A stretch of 64,000 bases of DNA from Paenibacillus kobensis NBRC 15729 (GCF_004000825.1 NZ_BILZ01000002.1:1-64000), one strand, 5' to 3'. Shown: positions 1 through 10,252, counted from the stretch's first letter. Program-made: numbers and translations. Notes: generated from the letters alone by a model not told the origin.

Positions 1-3000
1 TATCTAGTAAGAGGACCGTCTTGTCCTCTCCTCTTTTGACTGCTTTCATCCGCATCAGCGGCGCCTTGCCGAGATCAAACGGAAGCACAAAACCATGCAG
101 CAGCTTTTCTTCTTTTTCTGTAAACCGCTCTTCATACTCCAATTCAAGTTGAACTTCTTGTGCTATCTTCTGTACGAGTTCTCCATCCTGCATATGGAAA
201 CTGGTGCGCAAAGCTTCATGGCGGATGGCCAATTGCTCCAGCGCGTACTTCATGCGGCCCCTATCTAACGTTCCGTGAATCCCCATTACTGTCGGCATAT
301 TGTACGCTATCCCTGCATCATCCATCTGGTTAATCAGGTATAACCTCTTTTGTCCCGACGACATCGGATATACTTCTTTTTCTTCCGCCTGCGAGATCGG
401 AACGTATACTTTCGCTTTCGATTTCGATTTTGCTTCTTCTACTTCTTTAGCGAGAAGCCGGGCAGTAGGAGCGGCAAAAATAGCCTTCAGCGGCAAACGT
501 ACTCCGGTCTTTACTTCAATCTGATTGACAACCCGGGTTGCGCGCAGCGAATGCCCACCCAATTCGAAGAAGTTGTCTTCAATCCCCACTGGGGTAACAC
601 CTAGTACTTCTGCAAAGGTACAAGTAACAATTTCTTCTATCTCGTTCCGTGGCGCAATATATTCCTGTCCGCTTGTTGCTTCCGGCTCCGGCAGCGCATG
701 TTTATCAAGCTTCCCGTTTCTCGTGAGCGGGATGCTATCGATTTGCTGAATATAGGTAGGTACCATATATTCCGGCAGTTCTTTTCTAAGGCTGTCTTTA
801 ATGTCGCCTGTTCGTATTTCCTGATCCAATACGACATAGGCACAAATACTTTTGTCCCCGTTTTTCTCCTTGACCGTCACGGCCGCATCTTTAACCCCAG
901 GCTGTTTGCGCAGGACACTTTCGATTTCACCCAATTCAACTCGGAATCCGCGGATTTTAACTTGTTCGTCGACCCTTCCCATATACTCGATATTCCCATC
1001 GGGAAACCATCTTGCCAAGTCGCCGGAACGGTACATTCTGTCCTCTCCGAACGGATTTTCGACAAACTTTTCTGCTGTCAGTTCCGGCCGATTCAGGTAT
1101 CCCCGCGCTACGCCAGCCCCGCCGATGTACAATTCGCCCTGTACGCCAACCGGCACCGGCTGCATGTGCTCATCTAGAATGTACAGCCTCGCATTCGCGA
1201 TCGGCCGGCCGATCGGCACCGCACCCGTCCAGGGATCGTCCGGCTGTACTTCGTAGATGCAACAACCGACCGTCGTTTCCGTCGGCCCGTATTCGTTGAT
1301 AAGCCGAAGCTGTGGCGAATGAGTCCGAAAGTAATGCAGTTGTTCGCCCAGCAATTGTTCGCCGCCGATCACGAGCGTCCGGGCGCTCCCTGCCGCGTCC
1401 GCTTCCGACAGCAGATGGCCTAGCGCGCCGAGGTGCGCGGGCGTCAGCTTCACGAGCGTATAATCCGCTTTATCCCGCAGCGCATCCGCTAGTTCCTCCG
1501 CCGCCAGCCGCTTTCCTTCCAGCAGAAGACGAACGGCTTTCCCGGACAGCAGCGGCACGAACACGCTAGTGACCGTCAAGTCGAACGCCAGCGACGAATG
1601 AACAGGCGCTCCCGATCCTTCCGCCCCCCGGTAATAGCCCGCCGCCCATTCGACGTAATTCATGACATTCCTGTGCTCGATCATGACACCCTTGGGCTTT
1701 CCGGTTGTTCCTGATGTATAGATGACATACATCAAATCCTTTGGCGTATTGACATGCTCTGGGTTTGTAGCCGCGCCTGTATAGACCTCCTTATCCAATA
1801 GATCTATGACCGGAATATCCCCTTTGTTCGGCAGTTCCGCCCTTCCCAGCAGGATCGCTTTCGGCTGGCAGTCTTCCAACATATACTGGATACGATTGTC
1901 CGGATAGCCAGGATCTACTGGAACGTAGGCGCCGCCTGCCTTCATAATCCCATAGATACCGATAATCATCTCTATGCTTCTGTGGGCCAGGATCGCAATC
2001 CTGTCATCTGGTCTGACTCCAAGCTCCCGCAATTTGTAGGCCAACTGGTTTGCTTTTTCATTCAACTGCGTATACGTCAATTGCGCATCTTCAAATACGA
2101 CCGCGATATTATCCGGCGTCCGCCCAACCTGTTCTTCGAACGACTCGACTACTGTTCTTCCACTTGAGTATTCCATAGCGGTGTCATTGAAGGTCTCAAT
2201 GACCAGCTTTTTTTCTTCTTCGTCCACCACACTCAGTTCGCTGATCTTTTGCTTCGGATTTGCGGTCATTTGTTGCAGGAGTTGCCCCATTCTTCCCAGC
2301 AGTTTCCGGATTTCCTCCGACCCATATTTACCTGGATCATACATAATCTTAAGTGTCAGGGCAGCTTCCTTAATAAATGCACTCAACGAAATATCATAGT
2401 TTGTCTGTTCTCTGGCACTCTCTATTTCGATCTTCAACCCATGACTCCCAAGGCTAAATGACTCGTCTACATAGTAGTTTTCGAACGCAAACAACGTCCG
2501 GATCAAATGGTTGCCGAGTGTGCTTCTGCTTTGTACTTCCGCCAGGGAACAACGGTCATATTCCATGCTTGCAACTGCCTGCTGTTGGACTTGTCCGAGC
2601 AGTTGTTCTACTGTTGTGCTTTCTTCACATTTCACCCTAATCGGTATGGTATTGATAAACAGTCCAACAGCCTGCTCGATTCCCTGTATCGCCGCATTCC
2701 TCCCGGACACAACTTTCCCAAACACAACATCTGTATTCCGGTTGTATTTCTGCAACAAAACACCCCAAGCTGTTTCAACGAGAGTGTTTATTGTTATATT
2801 GATCAAGCTGGACAGTCTTTGTAATTGTCCAGTCAACTGTATATCCGTAATATATACTTCTTCTTTAACCTGTTCTTCTACGCTCCGGCTTTGACTTTGC
2901 GGCAGGATCTCCGCAGCTTCGTTGTAATCTGCAAGAACATTCTCCCAGTAAGAAAGTCCTTCTTCCCGATCCTGTTTCTCCAGCCAGCGGATATATTCAC

Positions 3001-6000
3001 CATAAGAGGAAATACCTTCTTCCTCCGCTCGCACTCTTTCCTGCAAGGAAGACAATGCTCTTCCATCTGTAAGAGTTTCATAATATTTCATGAAATCTTG
3101 GAACAGCAGAGGTAAGCTCCATCCATCCATAATGATATGGTGGGAACTCCATAGAAGGATATGCTCTTCCTCAGACTTTCTTAGAATGGTCGCACGAAGC
3201 AGGCTGTCTTCTTCCAGATTAAATCCGCGACGAATATCCGCCTGCTGGACCTTCATGATCTCGTTTTCCTTCTCTTCGCTGAAGGACAAATCAATAACAT
3301 TACATTCGATTTCACGCTCACGTAATATGATTTGCCACGGCTTGCTTACTTTGTTATAGATAAACGCCGTACGCAGCACATCATATTTCCTAGCCAGCAA
3401 GGATAGGCTTTCCCGTGCTTTCTCAACCTGAAATTCACCTTTCATGCGAAGCTTGGATTGCAATACATACCCCGTAGAATGTTCGTCCACCAATTTGTGA
3501 TACAACATTCCATCCTGCATCGGCGTTAAAGAATAAATACCGGATATCTCATTAACCGGATGTATTTGTGTAAGCTGCTTGAAATCAGGAGCATTCATAT
3601 TCGGCGCGCCGAAATCCGAAGCTGTTTTAATGACCTCTTTTTGAAATACACAGTGCTGAACAATCATTTGAATAGATTGCACGTAATATTGGCAGAACTG
3701 CTCTATGCTTTGTGCACTGTACCTGCCCTTGTTATAGGCAATAGTAAACCGTAATTTGCCGCCAGATACACTCCCGTCCATCGTAATGCCTTGCTTCGGC
3801 ATATTTTCATCCGCAATACTGCTTCCGCATGACAGATTGGATGCTGTAATCCTTCCCTCTGTACCAAGTTCATGATCCATGTGCCCGAGGTAATTGAAGC
3901 ATAGGTCTGCTTTTGCATCCGGCCATCTATCCTGCCCAAGACATGCTGCCACGCCATATCCGATGCCGTGGTTTGGAACTCTTCGGAGCATTTCTTTGGT
4001 GTTGATGATGGTTTCTTCCATACCCTCCGATACTTCCAATACAATTGGATAAATACTCGTAAACCAACCGACGGTTCTGTCTATCTTCACAGCTTTATGA
4101 ATTTCCTCACGTCCATGGCCTTCCAGGTCTACGGCAACGTAATGTTGTCCTTTCCACTGTTTCACCGACATGCCGAGTGCCGACAGCAGCAAGTCATTAA
4201 TCTCCGTTCCATACGCTTTCCCTGCTTCATATAACAATTGCCGGGTACTTTCCTGCTCCAATTCAATCTGCATATGCGCATATTCCGTCAACTGGCCATC
4301 CAAGTCACCTTGAATTACACCATTTTTTACTTGTTCACATATTTCTCTCCAATATTTTCTTTCCTGTTTCAATTCTATACTTTGGGAATATTCTACTAAC
4401 GCTTCCGCCCAGTCTTTGTAAGAGGCTGTTTTTACCGGAAGAACGACTTCCTTGCCCTGTAACGCCTGTTCATATCCGGTTTTCAGGTCTTCAAGAAGAA
4501 TTCTCCACGATACACCGTCTACTACAAGATGATGCAGGCATAACAGCAGATGGTCTCCGTCTGCGGTGTGAAACAGCCCTACTTTCATTAGGGGACCCTG
4601 TTCCAAATCGATACTGCTTTGCAGCTCTGTACTCTTCTGCTCAACGATCTGTGAAATATTATCGGAATTTTCAAGTTCATACTCTTTCCAGTCAAACCGT
4701 TTGCTTTCTGGAGCCGGCAAAATCATTTGTAATTTATCTCTATACACACTGCGCAGCATGTCATGGTGAACAACAAGCGCTTCGATGCTTTGTTTGAGTG
4801 CTTTTACATTAAAGCCTTCCTCGCAGTAAAGCATGGTGGCCTGATTGAAATGATGCGGTTTCACATAGTTGCAATCAAAGAATGCATGCTGGATCGGCGT
4901 CAGCAGTACCAATCCGCTGACTTCTCCCTGTTCTACCGTTTCCATTGCTGCTGCAACTGCTTTTTCTGCAATCCGATTCACGATACGCAGTTGCATCAGG
5001 TCTTTGACAGCCAGTTCGTATCCGGCTTCCCGCATCTTGGATACCACACGGATTGCCTTAATTGAGTCACCACCTAATTCGAAGAAGTTATCCTGTATGC
5101 CCACCTGACCGATGCCAAGCACGTCCTGCCAAATCGTCGCCAGCTTCTTTTCCACTTCGTTTCTCGGTGCTTCATAGACAGCGCCCGTGGACATGCTTCC
5201 ATTCGGCTTCGGCAACGCCTTGCGGTCCACTTTCCCGTTAGAGGTCAGTGGCAACCGCTCGATCTGCACGAAGTAGACCGGGATCATGTAGTCCGGCAGC
5301 GCCTTGCCCAAATGCACCCGAAGCTCCACTACCGTAAGCTCAACATCCGCTACCACATATGCGCATAGAGCGCTTTGACCCTGCTCGTCTACTTGGGCTA
5401 AGACGACCGTTTCCTTGACCATCTCATGCTTTTGCAGTTGGTTCTCAATTTCCCCAAGCTCAATCCGGTAACCGCGAATCTTTACCTGATGGTCGATCCG
5501 GCCCACATATTCGATGTTGCCGTCCGGTAGCCATCTGGCCAAATCCCCGCTACGGTACATCCGTTCGCCGGGTGCAAACGGGTTGTCCACGAACTTCTCT
5601 TCCGTAAGCTCCGGTCGGTTCAGATACCCGCGTGCAAGCCCCTCGCCCGCGATGCATAATTCGCCGGTGAGGCCGATCGGCTGCAGTTGTCCGAAAGCAT
5701 CCAAAATAAAAACTTTGGTGTTCGCCATCGGTTTTCCAATCGGTACCGCATGCCCGGAATATTGGAGTAATTGTTCATTATCTACACGATAGAGCAACGA
5801 GTCCACGCAACATTCCGTCGGTCCATAAACATTAGTGATGGTCGGATATCGCTCCAAGCGATTCAACAGCTCTCTCACTGTCGCAACCAGCATCTGTTCT
5901 CCGCCAATAACTAGATGCTTCACGTCGAATGAATCGCCGTCATGCATACTTGACGCTAATAGCTGCAAATGTACAGGCGTCCCGTCGCTGATGTCGATCG

Positions 6001-8104
6001 CAAATCGGTTGTAGAATCGAAGCAATTGTTTGCCGTCCGTGCGCACGTCTTCAGGAACAATATATAGAACGTGCCCCAGAAGGAGCGATGAAAATAGAAG
6101 TTGTATCGAAGCATCAAAATAGTAAGGCGACACAAGAGCCACGTGTAACGGGCGCGAAGACGTCGGGAAGACGCTTACATTTAAGCTCGTTATTAGGTTG
6201 AGAACGCTATGATGCTCGACCATGACCCCTTTCGGGTTGCCCGTCGTTCCTGACGTATAGATGACGTATGCCAGATCACAAGACGCTGCGCCCCTATCCG
6301 GGTTGTTCGTTGTGCCATTCCATAGCGGCCAATCCTCCAGATCGAGGATCGATTGCAGGGAAACTTCCGCAGACAATTCGTAACGCTTCTGCTTTAGCAC
6401 CGCACAGACCCCACTGTCCGCCAGCATGAAGCGAATCCGCTCCGCCGGAAGCGTCGGGTCGATCGGCAAGTACGCGCCGCCCGCCTTCAGGATGCCGAGG
6501 ATGCCCACGATCATCTCCAACGAACGTTCTACCATAAGACCGACGATTTGGTCGGCTTTCACACCTCTAGCTTTCAGCTCCCTAGCAAGCTGGTTCGAAC
6601 GGCTATTGAGCTGCGCATACGTCAATTGCGCGTCTTCAAATACGACCGCGATATTGTCCGGCGTCTTTTGAACCTGTTCTTCAAACAGTCCCACCACCGT
6701 TTTACCACTCGGATATTCCGCAGCTGTATCGTTAAAATTATGGATAATCTGATCGAACTCGTCGGGGGTTAAACAAGAAATTTCCTCTACAACAGTTGTA
6801 TCATCCTGCAGAATAGTTTGTAGCAGATGATAATATTGCTTATGAAAGTAATCTATTTCCCATTCTTCAAATTTCGCAACGTGATAATCATAATAAAATT
6901 CAAGCTGCTGCTTTGTATTCTTTCTCACATGAATACTCAGACTTTCTGTTTGTTGGCCGCAATGATACCATGAAAATTCATATCCTTTGTCAAAACTTGC
7001 GTTTTGATAATTAAAAGATACATCCGTGAGCCTATCCGCTATACCATGCTGTGTGTGAGCATCCCGTAGAAATTCCATGTAATTGTACTTTTGGTGGTGG
7101 AATGCACTTTTGACAGAACCTTTGACGCTTCTTATATTTTCATACACACTGTCATTTGACATAACATCAATTGGGATTGGTACCATATTAACAAACATTC
7201 CTGAAGTTTTTTTCTCTTCCTCAGTCGTTCTATTTAACACTGTAGTTGCAATATATAAATTACTTTGATTAGTTCTTTTATAAATATAAATTCCCAACAC
7301 AGCTAGAAGCATCCTAAATTCAGATATATTATTTTCCTTACAATATTCCGAAATCTGTTTTTCCATTTCCAAATCGATGATGAAACCTTTTCGTTCGGAG
7401 TACATATTGTTTACAGATTTTAGGGAAATATTTGTTGGAATATTGTGATGATCTAAAACATTATTCCAATATTCTTTGTCCTTTATATACTGCTTACTTT
7501 TTAGATATGCCTGCTCCCTGGAGATATAGGACAAATAGGAATACTGTTTCTCTTCCCCCAAACTTTGTTTTTTTACAAGCAATTGATAATATTTAAAAAT
7601 TTGATTTAAATATATTGTCATACTCCACATGTCGCAAATTAAGTGATGGCATTTCAGAATAACACCGAATTTATCTTTGAAAGCAATGCCGATGATTTCA
7701 TAAAGATTTCCTTGTGTATTCAACGGATTCTTTGCATAGGATTTTGCCCAATCAACATATTCCTCTTGTGAACTAAAATTCTTATAAGAAATATCTTGTT
7801 TAACATATTTGCAAACGTATTGCTGCACTTTGGATTTCGATGTATCTAACCGGATTCGGAGCGCGTCATGATACTCAATAACTTTATTGATCGCGCGTGT
7901 CATAATTTCAAAGTTGGGTTCCCCTGAAACAAGCATATCTAGAGTAACCGTTGCAATTGCTCCTTCACCGAACGCTTCCATTTCAAATACGGATGTTTGT
8001 GGTAATGTCAAATTATAATGGTTCATCGGATCGATGTCCCTTCCTACAATTTTTTTTTGAAGTAAAGTCATAACAACGTTTTCATTATGTACAAGAACCT
8101 TCAT
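1..8104 (-). CDS. Non-ribosomal peptide synthetase, C-A(Gln)-T-E-C-A(Asn)-T-C..., 3' end outside the window
   Basis: A single open frame of about 2,700 codons runs off the left edge. Domains in order: C1 (about 8026-6760; its catalytic motif at 7628-7648 reads HHLICDM, so the usual Gly after Asp is Met), A1 (about 6735-5290), T1 (GGDS Ser at 5063-5065), E (about 4970-3620; HHLVVDG at 4514-4534), C2 (about 3590-2230; HHIIMDG at 3122-3142), A2 (about 2180-700), T2 (GGHS Ser at 548-550), and the start of another C domain (about 390-1). Specificity residues read by alignment to GrsA are DAQDVGVVDK for A1, closest to Gln, and DLTKVGEVGK for A2, closest to Asn. With the E domain this predicts ...D-Gln-Asn... 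T1 has the GGDSIK form typical before an E domain. Starts: ATG 8104 is in frame but lacks a clear Shine-Dalgarno; ATG 8026 has AGGAAGG upstream and begins right at the C-domain YxLT motif. The product and remaining modules are not visible. Confidence 0.96.
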   Translation of the reverse strand, partial: MKVLVHNENVVMTLLQKKIVGRDIDPMNHYNLTLPQTSVFEMEAFGEGAIATVTLDMLVSGEPNFEIMTRAINKVIEYHDALRIRLDTSKSKVQQYVCKYVKQDISYKNFSSQEEYVDWAKSYAKNPLNTQGNLYEIIGIAFKDKFGVILKCHHLICDMWSMTIYLNQIFKYYQLLVKKQSLGEEKQYSYLSYISREQAYLKSKQYIKDKEYWNNVLDHHNIPTNISLKSVNNMYSERKGFIIDLEMEKQISEYCKENNISEFRMLLAVLGIYIYKRTNQSNLYIATTVLNRTTEEEKKTSGMFVNMVPIPIDVMSNDSVYENIRSVKGSVKSAFHHQKYNYMEFLRDAHTQHGIADRLTDVSFNYQNASFDKGYEFSWYHCGQQTESLSIHVRKNTKQQLEFYYDYHVAKFEEWEIDYFHKQYYHLLQTILQDDTTVVEEISCLTPDEFDQIIHNFNDTAAEYPSGKTVVGLFEEQVQKTPDNIAVVFEDAQLTYAQLNSRSNQLARELKARGVKADQIVGLMVERSLEMIVGILGILKAGGAYLPIDPTLPAERIRFMLADSGVCAVLKQKRYELSAEVSLQSILDLEDWPLWNGTTNNPDRGAASCDLAYVIYTSGTTGNPKGVMVEHHSVLNLITSLNVSVFPTSSRPLHVALVSPYYFDASIQLLFSSLLLGHVLYIVPEDVRTDGKQLLRFYNRFAIDISDGTPVHLQLLASSMHDGDSFDVKHLVIGGEQMLVATVRELLNRLERYPTITNVYGPTECCVDSLLYRVDNEQLLQYSGHAVPIGKPMANTKVFILDAFGQLQPIGLTGELCIAGEGLARGYLNRPELTEEKFVDNPFAPGERMYRSGDLARWLPDGNIEYVGRIDHQVKIRGYRIELGEIENQLQKHEMVKETVVLAQVDEQGQSALCAYVVADVELTVVELRVHLGKALPDYMIPVYFVQIERLPLTSNGKVDRKALPKPNGSMSTGAVYEAPRNEVEKKLATIWQDVLGIGQVGIQDNFFELGGDSIKAIRVVSKMREAGYELAVKDLMQLRIVNRIAEKAVAAAMETVEQGEVSGLVLLTPIQHAFFDCNYVKPHHFNQATMLYCEEGFNVKALKQSIEALVVHHDMLRSVYRDKLQMILPAPESKRFDWKEYELENSDNISQIVEQKSTELQSSIDLEQGPLMKVGLFHTADGDHLLLCLHHLVVDGVSWRILLEDLKTGYEQALQGKEVVLPVKTASYKDWAEALVEYSQSIELKQERKYWREICEQVKNGVIQGDLDGQLTEYAHMQIELEQESTRQLLYEAGKAYGTEINDLLLSALGMSVKQWKGQHYVAVDLEGHGREEIHKAVKIDRTVGWFTSIYPIVLEVSEGMEETIINTKEMLRRVPNHGIGYGVAACLGQDRWPDAKADLCFNYLGHMDHELGTEGRITASNLSCGSSIADENMPKQGITMDGSVSGGKLRFTIAYNKGRYSAQSIEQFCQYYVQSIQMIVQHCVFQKEVIKTASDFGAPNMNAPDFKQLTQIHPVNEISGIYSLTPMQDGMLYHKLVDEHSTGYVLQSKLRMKGEFQVEKARESLSLLARKYDVLRTAFIYNKVSKPWQIILREREIECNVIDLSFSEEKENEIMKVQQADIRRGFNLEEDSLLRATILRKSEEEHILLWSSHHIIMDGWSLPLLFQDFMKYYETLTDGRALSSLQERVRAEEEGISSYGEYIRWLEKQDREEGLSYWENVLADYNEAAEILPQSQSRSVEEQVKEEVYITDIQLTGQLQRLSSLINITINTLVETAWGVLLQKYNRNTDVVFGKVVSGRNAAIQGIEQAVGLFINTIPIRVKCEESTTVEQLLGQVQQQAVASMEYDRCSLAEVQSRSTLGNHLIRTLFAFENYYVDESFSLGSHGLKIEIESAREQTNYDISLSAFIKEAALTLKIMYDPGKYGSEEIRKLLGRMGQLLQQMTANPKQKISELSVVDEEEKKLVIETFNDTAMEYSSGRTVVESFEEQVGRTPDNIAVVFEDAQLTYTQLNEKANQLAYKLRELGVRPDDRIAILAHRSIEMIIGIYGIMKAGGAYVPVDPGYPDNRIQYMLEDCQPKAILLGRAELPNKGDIPVIDLLDKEVYTGAATNPEHVNTPKDLMYVIYTSGTTGKPKGVMIEHRNVMNYVEWAAGYYRGAEGSGAPVHSSLAFDLTVTSVFVPLLSGKAVRLLLEGKRLAAEELADALRDKADYTLVKLTPAHLGALGHLLSEADAAGSARTLVIGGEQLLGEQLHYFRTHSPQLRLINEYGPTETTVGCCIYEVQPDDPWTGAVPIGRPIANARLYILDEHMQPVPVGVQGELYIGGAGVARGYLNRPELTAEKFVENPFGEDRMYRSGDLARWFPDGNIEYMGRVDEQVKIRGFRVELGEIESVLRKQPGVKDAAVTVKEKNGDKSICAYVVLDQEIRTGDIKDSLRKELPEYMVPTYIQQIDSIPLTRNGKLDKHALPEPEATSGQEYIAPRNEIEEIVTCTFAEVLGVTPVGIEDNFFELGGHSLRATRVVNQIEVKTGVRLPLKAIFAAPTARLLAKEVEEAKSKSKAKVYVPISQAEEKEVYPMSSGQKRLYLINQMDDAGIAYNMPTVMGIHGTLDRGRMKYALEQLAIRHEALRTSFHMQDGELVQKIAQEVQLELEYEERFTEKEEKLLHGFVLPFDLGKAPLMRMKAVKRGEDKTVLLLD

Positions 8105-8139
8105 CGTTACATTTGTCGTTAAACGTAAAACGTAATAAA

Positions 8140-8210
8140 AGCGCCTACTTGATGGTGTTGGGTTTCGAACCCGTGGACAAACCCATCCTACTGAGGCGCT
8201 CCTTTTTTTG
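8140..8210. terminator. Long nested hairpin between the aminotransferase and NRPS genes
   Basis: A 7-bp outer stem (AGCGCCT at 8140-8146, AGGCGCT at 8194-8200) encloses smaller stems: GATGG/CCATC, and GGGTTTCGAACCC, which resembles a tRNA T-arm. On the plus strand it is followed by a run of seven Ts. On the minus strand, the direction of the genes, the tail is the poorer TTTTATTACG. It probably attenuates or ends transcription after the aminotransferase gene, leaving partial read-through into the NRPS gene. Confidence 0.6.
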
Positions 8211-8230
8211 GTCGATTAACTATCGTGCGT

Positions 8231-9115
8231 TTAGTTAACCACAGCTTCAATTTCGTTACCCAAGACGAATAATTTATACTTTTCATATAATTGCTTGGTT
8301 TGTACACCTGGCTTTCCATCACCTATAACCCGACCGTCCACTTTTACAACTGCAATGATTTCTGCCGCGGTACCTGTCATAAATACTTCGTCAGCGGTAT
8401 AGATATCATGTCGAGTTACCGATCTTTCTACAACTTGAAATCCTAATTTATGAGCCAACTCCATAACCGCATTACGTGTAATGCCTTCCAATGCTCCTTG
8501 CGAACAAGGGGGGGTATAGAATACACCCTTCTTTAAGTAAAATATGTTTTGAGTCGTACCTTCTGCCACATATCCTTCAGTATTTAACATCAATCCATCC
8601 TGTACTCCTGCTGTAATCGCTTCAATTTTCACCATGATGTTATTGAGATAATTTAATGACTTGACCTGTGGACTGAGCACATCCGACCTGTTCCTTCTGG
8701 TCGGTACAGTAATAATCTCTATCCCGCTGCGATAAAATCTTTCAGAAAAAGCTTCAAAAGGGACTGTAATGACAATGAACTGTGGAGATTTGCAGATAAA
8801 CGGATCGAGGCTAAAGCCGCCACCTTCACCGCGTGTGAGAATGATTCGAATGTAGGCAGTTTCTAAATTGTTCTTTTTTAATGTTTCTTCTACTATTTTC
8901 TCAATTTCTTCAGCTGTATATGGAACGGGCATCAACAAACTTTTGGCGGAATCAAATAATCGATCAATATGTTCCTTTAGACGAAATACATTGCCGTTGT
9001 AAGCTCTTATGCCTTCAAACACACCGTCACCAAACAAAAATCCGTGATCATAGATCGAAACTTTCGCATCTTCTTCCCGCACATATTCATCATTCATAAA
9101 AATATAATTACTCAT
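8231..9115 (-). CDS. Class IV PLP aminotransferase (branched-chain aminotransferase-like)
   Basis: This 294-residue protein has the fold-type IV aminotransferase pattern: the N-terminal DHGFLFGDGVFEGIRAY motif (about residues 23-39), an RxxxHxxRL region (about 45-53), the PLP lysine in KSLNYLNN (Lys152), and a C-terminal EVFMTGTAAEI motif. Length and motifs match IlvE/BCAT. Such enzymes move an amino group between glutamate and a 2-oxo acid. It is the last gene of a three-gene operon with a HPPD/HmaS-like dioxygenase and an FAD 2-hydroxyacid oxidase, just upstream of the NRPS. The context suggests it aminates an aryl-glyoxylate to a phenylglycine. A housekeeping IlvE duplicate is the alternative. 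ATG 9115 is preceded by AGGAAGGTGAG. Confidence 0.9.
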   Translation of the reverse strand: MSNYIFMNDEYVREEDAKVSIYDHGFLFGDGVFEGIRAYNGNVFRLKEHIDRLFDSAKSLLMPVPYTAEEIEKIVEETLKKNNLETAYIRIILTRGEGGGFSLDPFICKSPQFIVITVPFEAFSERFYRSGIEIITVPTRRNRSDVLSPQVKSLNYLNNIMVKIEAITAGVQDGLMLNTEGYVAEGTTQNIFYLKKGVFYTPPCSQGALEGITRNAVMELAHKLGFQVVERSVTRHDIYTADEVFMTGTAAEIIAVVKVDGRVIGDGKPGVQTKQLYEKYKLFVLGNEIEAVVN

Positions 9116-9136
9116 TAACTCACCTTCCTCTATCGA

Positions 9137-10252
9137 CTATAGATTCCCTCTTAAAGCTTGTTCTCTCTCGACAGATTCAAAGAGAGCCTTGATGTTGCCG
9201 TTCCCAAAACCTCGTGAACCTTTACGTTGTATAACCTCAAAAAACAGAGTCGGTTTGTCTTGTACTGGACGTGTAAAAATTTGCAGTAAATAGCCGTCTT
9301 CATCCCGATCCACAAGCACTTTCAGCTTATGTAATTTATCAATGGGTTCATCAATCTTACCTACACGAGCAGGTAACATATCATAATACATATCAGGGGT
9401 ATATAAAAATTCGGTACCGCTCTTTTGAAGATTCTCTACCGTTCTTAATATATCTTCCGTTAGCAATGCGATATGTTGAACGCCAGGACCTTTGTTATAT
9501 TCGAGAAATTCGCTGATTTGCGATTTCTTCTCGCCTGCTGCCGGCTCAATAATGGTTAATTTGATCTTATCCGAACCGTTTTGCAGTACTTTCGTCATTA
9601 GGGAAGAAGTTTTAGAACTAACATCGTCTTTATCGAATTGTTGGGCCATCTTAAAGCCGAACACATTTTCATAATATTCAATCCACTCTCGATTTTGTTC
9701 GACACAAACAGCCAAATGATCGTAACGAATGATTCTAGCATCCGGTGCATCATATTTATCGCTTATAGATTCATATTCCGGAAGCATCGATCCACGATAA
9801 TTCGTTCTTTCTAATAAGGTGTGTATGGTATCTCCAAACGTCCTGATAACAGCCTTTTTCAAGCATCCTTGCTCATCTTTCTGCTCGTATGGCTCTCTAA
9901 TTCCAATTCCACCGTTTTGCATTACATTATTATATGTACTCTCTACATCATCAACGAGCAAAGCAATATCACGTACTCCATCACCATGCTTCATAACAAA
10001 TTTCGCTATTGGATGTTCTGACGAATATGCAGCGCTTATAATTAACCGGGTGTCTCCTTGCTCGAGAAAATAGGATACAAAGTCCCGGTTACCTGTTTCC
10101 AAACCGCTATAACCTTTAACTTTAAATCCATACAATTTACTGAAATAATAGGCCGATTGTTTTGCATTTCCAACGTACATTTCTATATAATCAATATCTT
10201 TGACATCAACTTCAGATGCTTTATTCACCACTGTCTCCAGTTTATTTTGCAT
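9137..10252 (-). CDS. 4-hydroxyphenylpyruvate dioxygenase / 4-hydroxymandelate synthase family protein
   Basis: This 371-residue vicinal-oxygen-chelate dioxygenase has two repeated halves. The iron ligands of the family are visible as His179 (YDHLAV), His260 (GVQHIAL) and Glu339 (FFEVIQR), with the C-terminal GFGNGNIKALFESVEREQ signature. The family converts 4-hydroxyphenylpyruvate to homogentisate (HPPD) or (S)-4-hydroxymandelate (HmaS). The sequence alone, read by eye, does not separate the two, and the C-terminus looks HPPD-like. The neighbours favour HmaS: a 2-hydroxyacid oxidase upstream and an aminotransferase 21 nt downstream would complete a hydroxymandelate to hydroxyphenylglycine route, and no homogentisate dioxygenase is nearby. 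Start ATG 10252 has ATAGGTGG upstream. Confidence 0.85.
   Translation of the reverse strand: MQNKLETVVNKASEVDVKDIDYIEMYVGNAKQSAYYFSKLYGFKVKGYSGLETGNRDFVSYFLEQGDTRLIISAAYSSEHPIAKFVMKHGDGVRDIALLVDDVESTYNNVMQNGGIGIREPYEQKDEQGCLKKAVIRTFGDTIHTLLERTNYRGSMLPEYESISDKYDAPDARIIRYDHLAVCVEQNREWIEYYENVFGFKMAQQFDKDDVSSKTSSLMTKVLQNGSDKIKLTIIEPAAGEKKSQISEFLEYNKGPGVQHIALLTEDILRTVENLQKSGTEFLYTPDMYYDMLPARVGKIDEPIDKLHKLKVLVDRDEDGYLLQIFTRPVQDKPTLFFEVIQRKGSRGFGNGNIKALFESVEREQALRGNL

Noticed and set aside
300-7268. Plus-strand ORFs across the NRPS region
   Set aside because: They are short, lack ribosome binding sites and lie antisense to the continuous NRPS frame with all its domain motifs.
8141-8200. tRNA gene on either strand
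   Set aside because: The T-arm-like GGGTTCGAAACCC is present, but there is no anticodon arm of proper size, no D-arm and the acceptor pairing encloses only about 47 nt.
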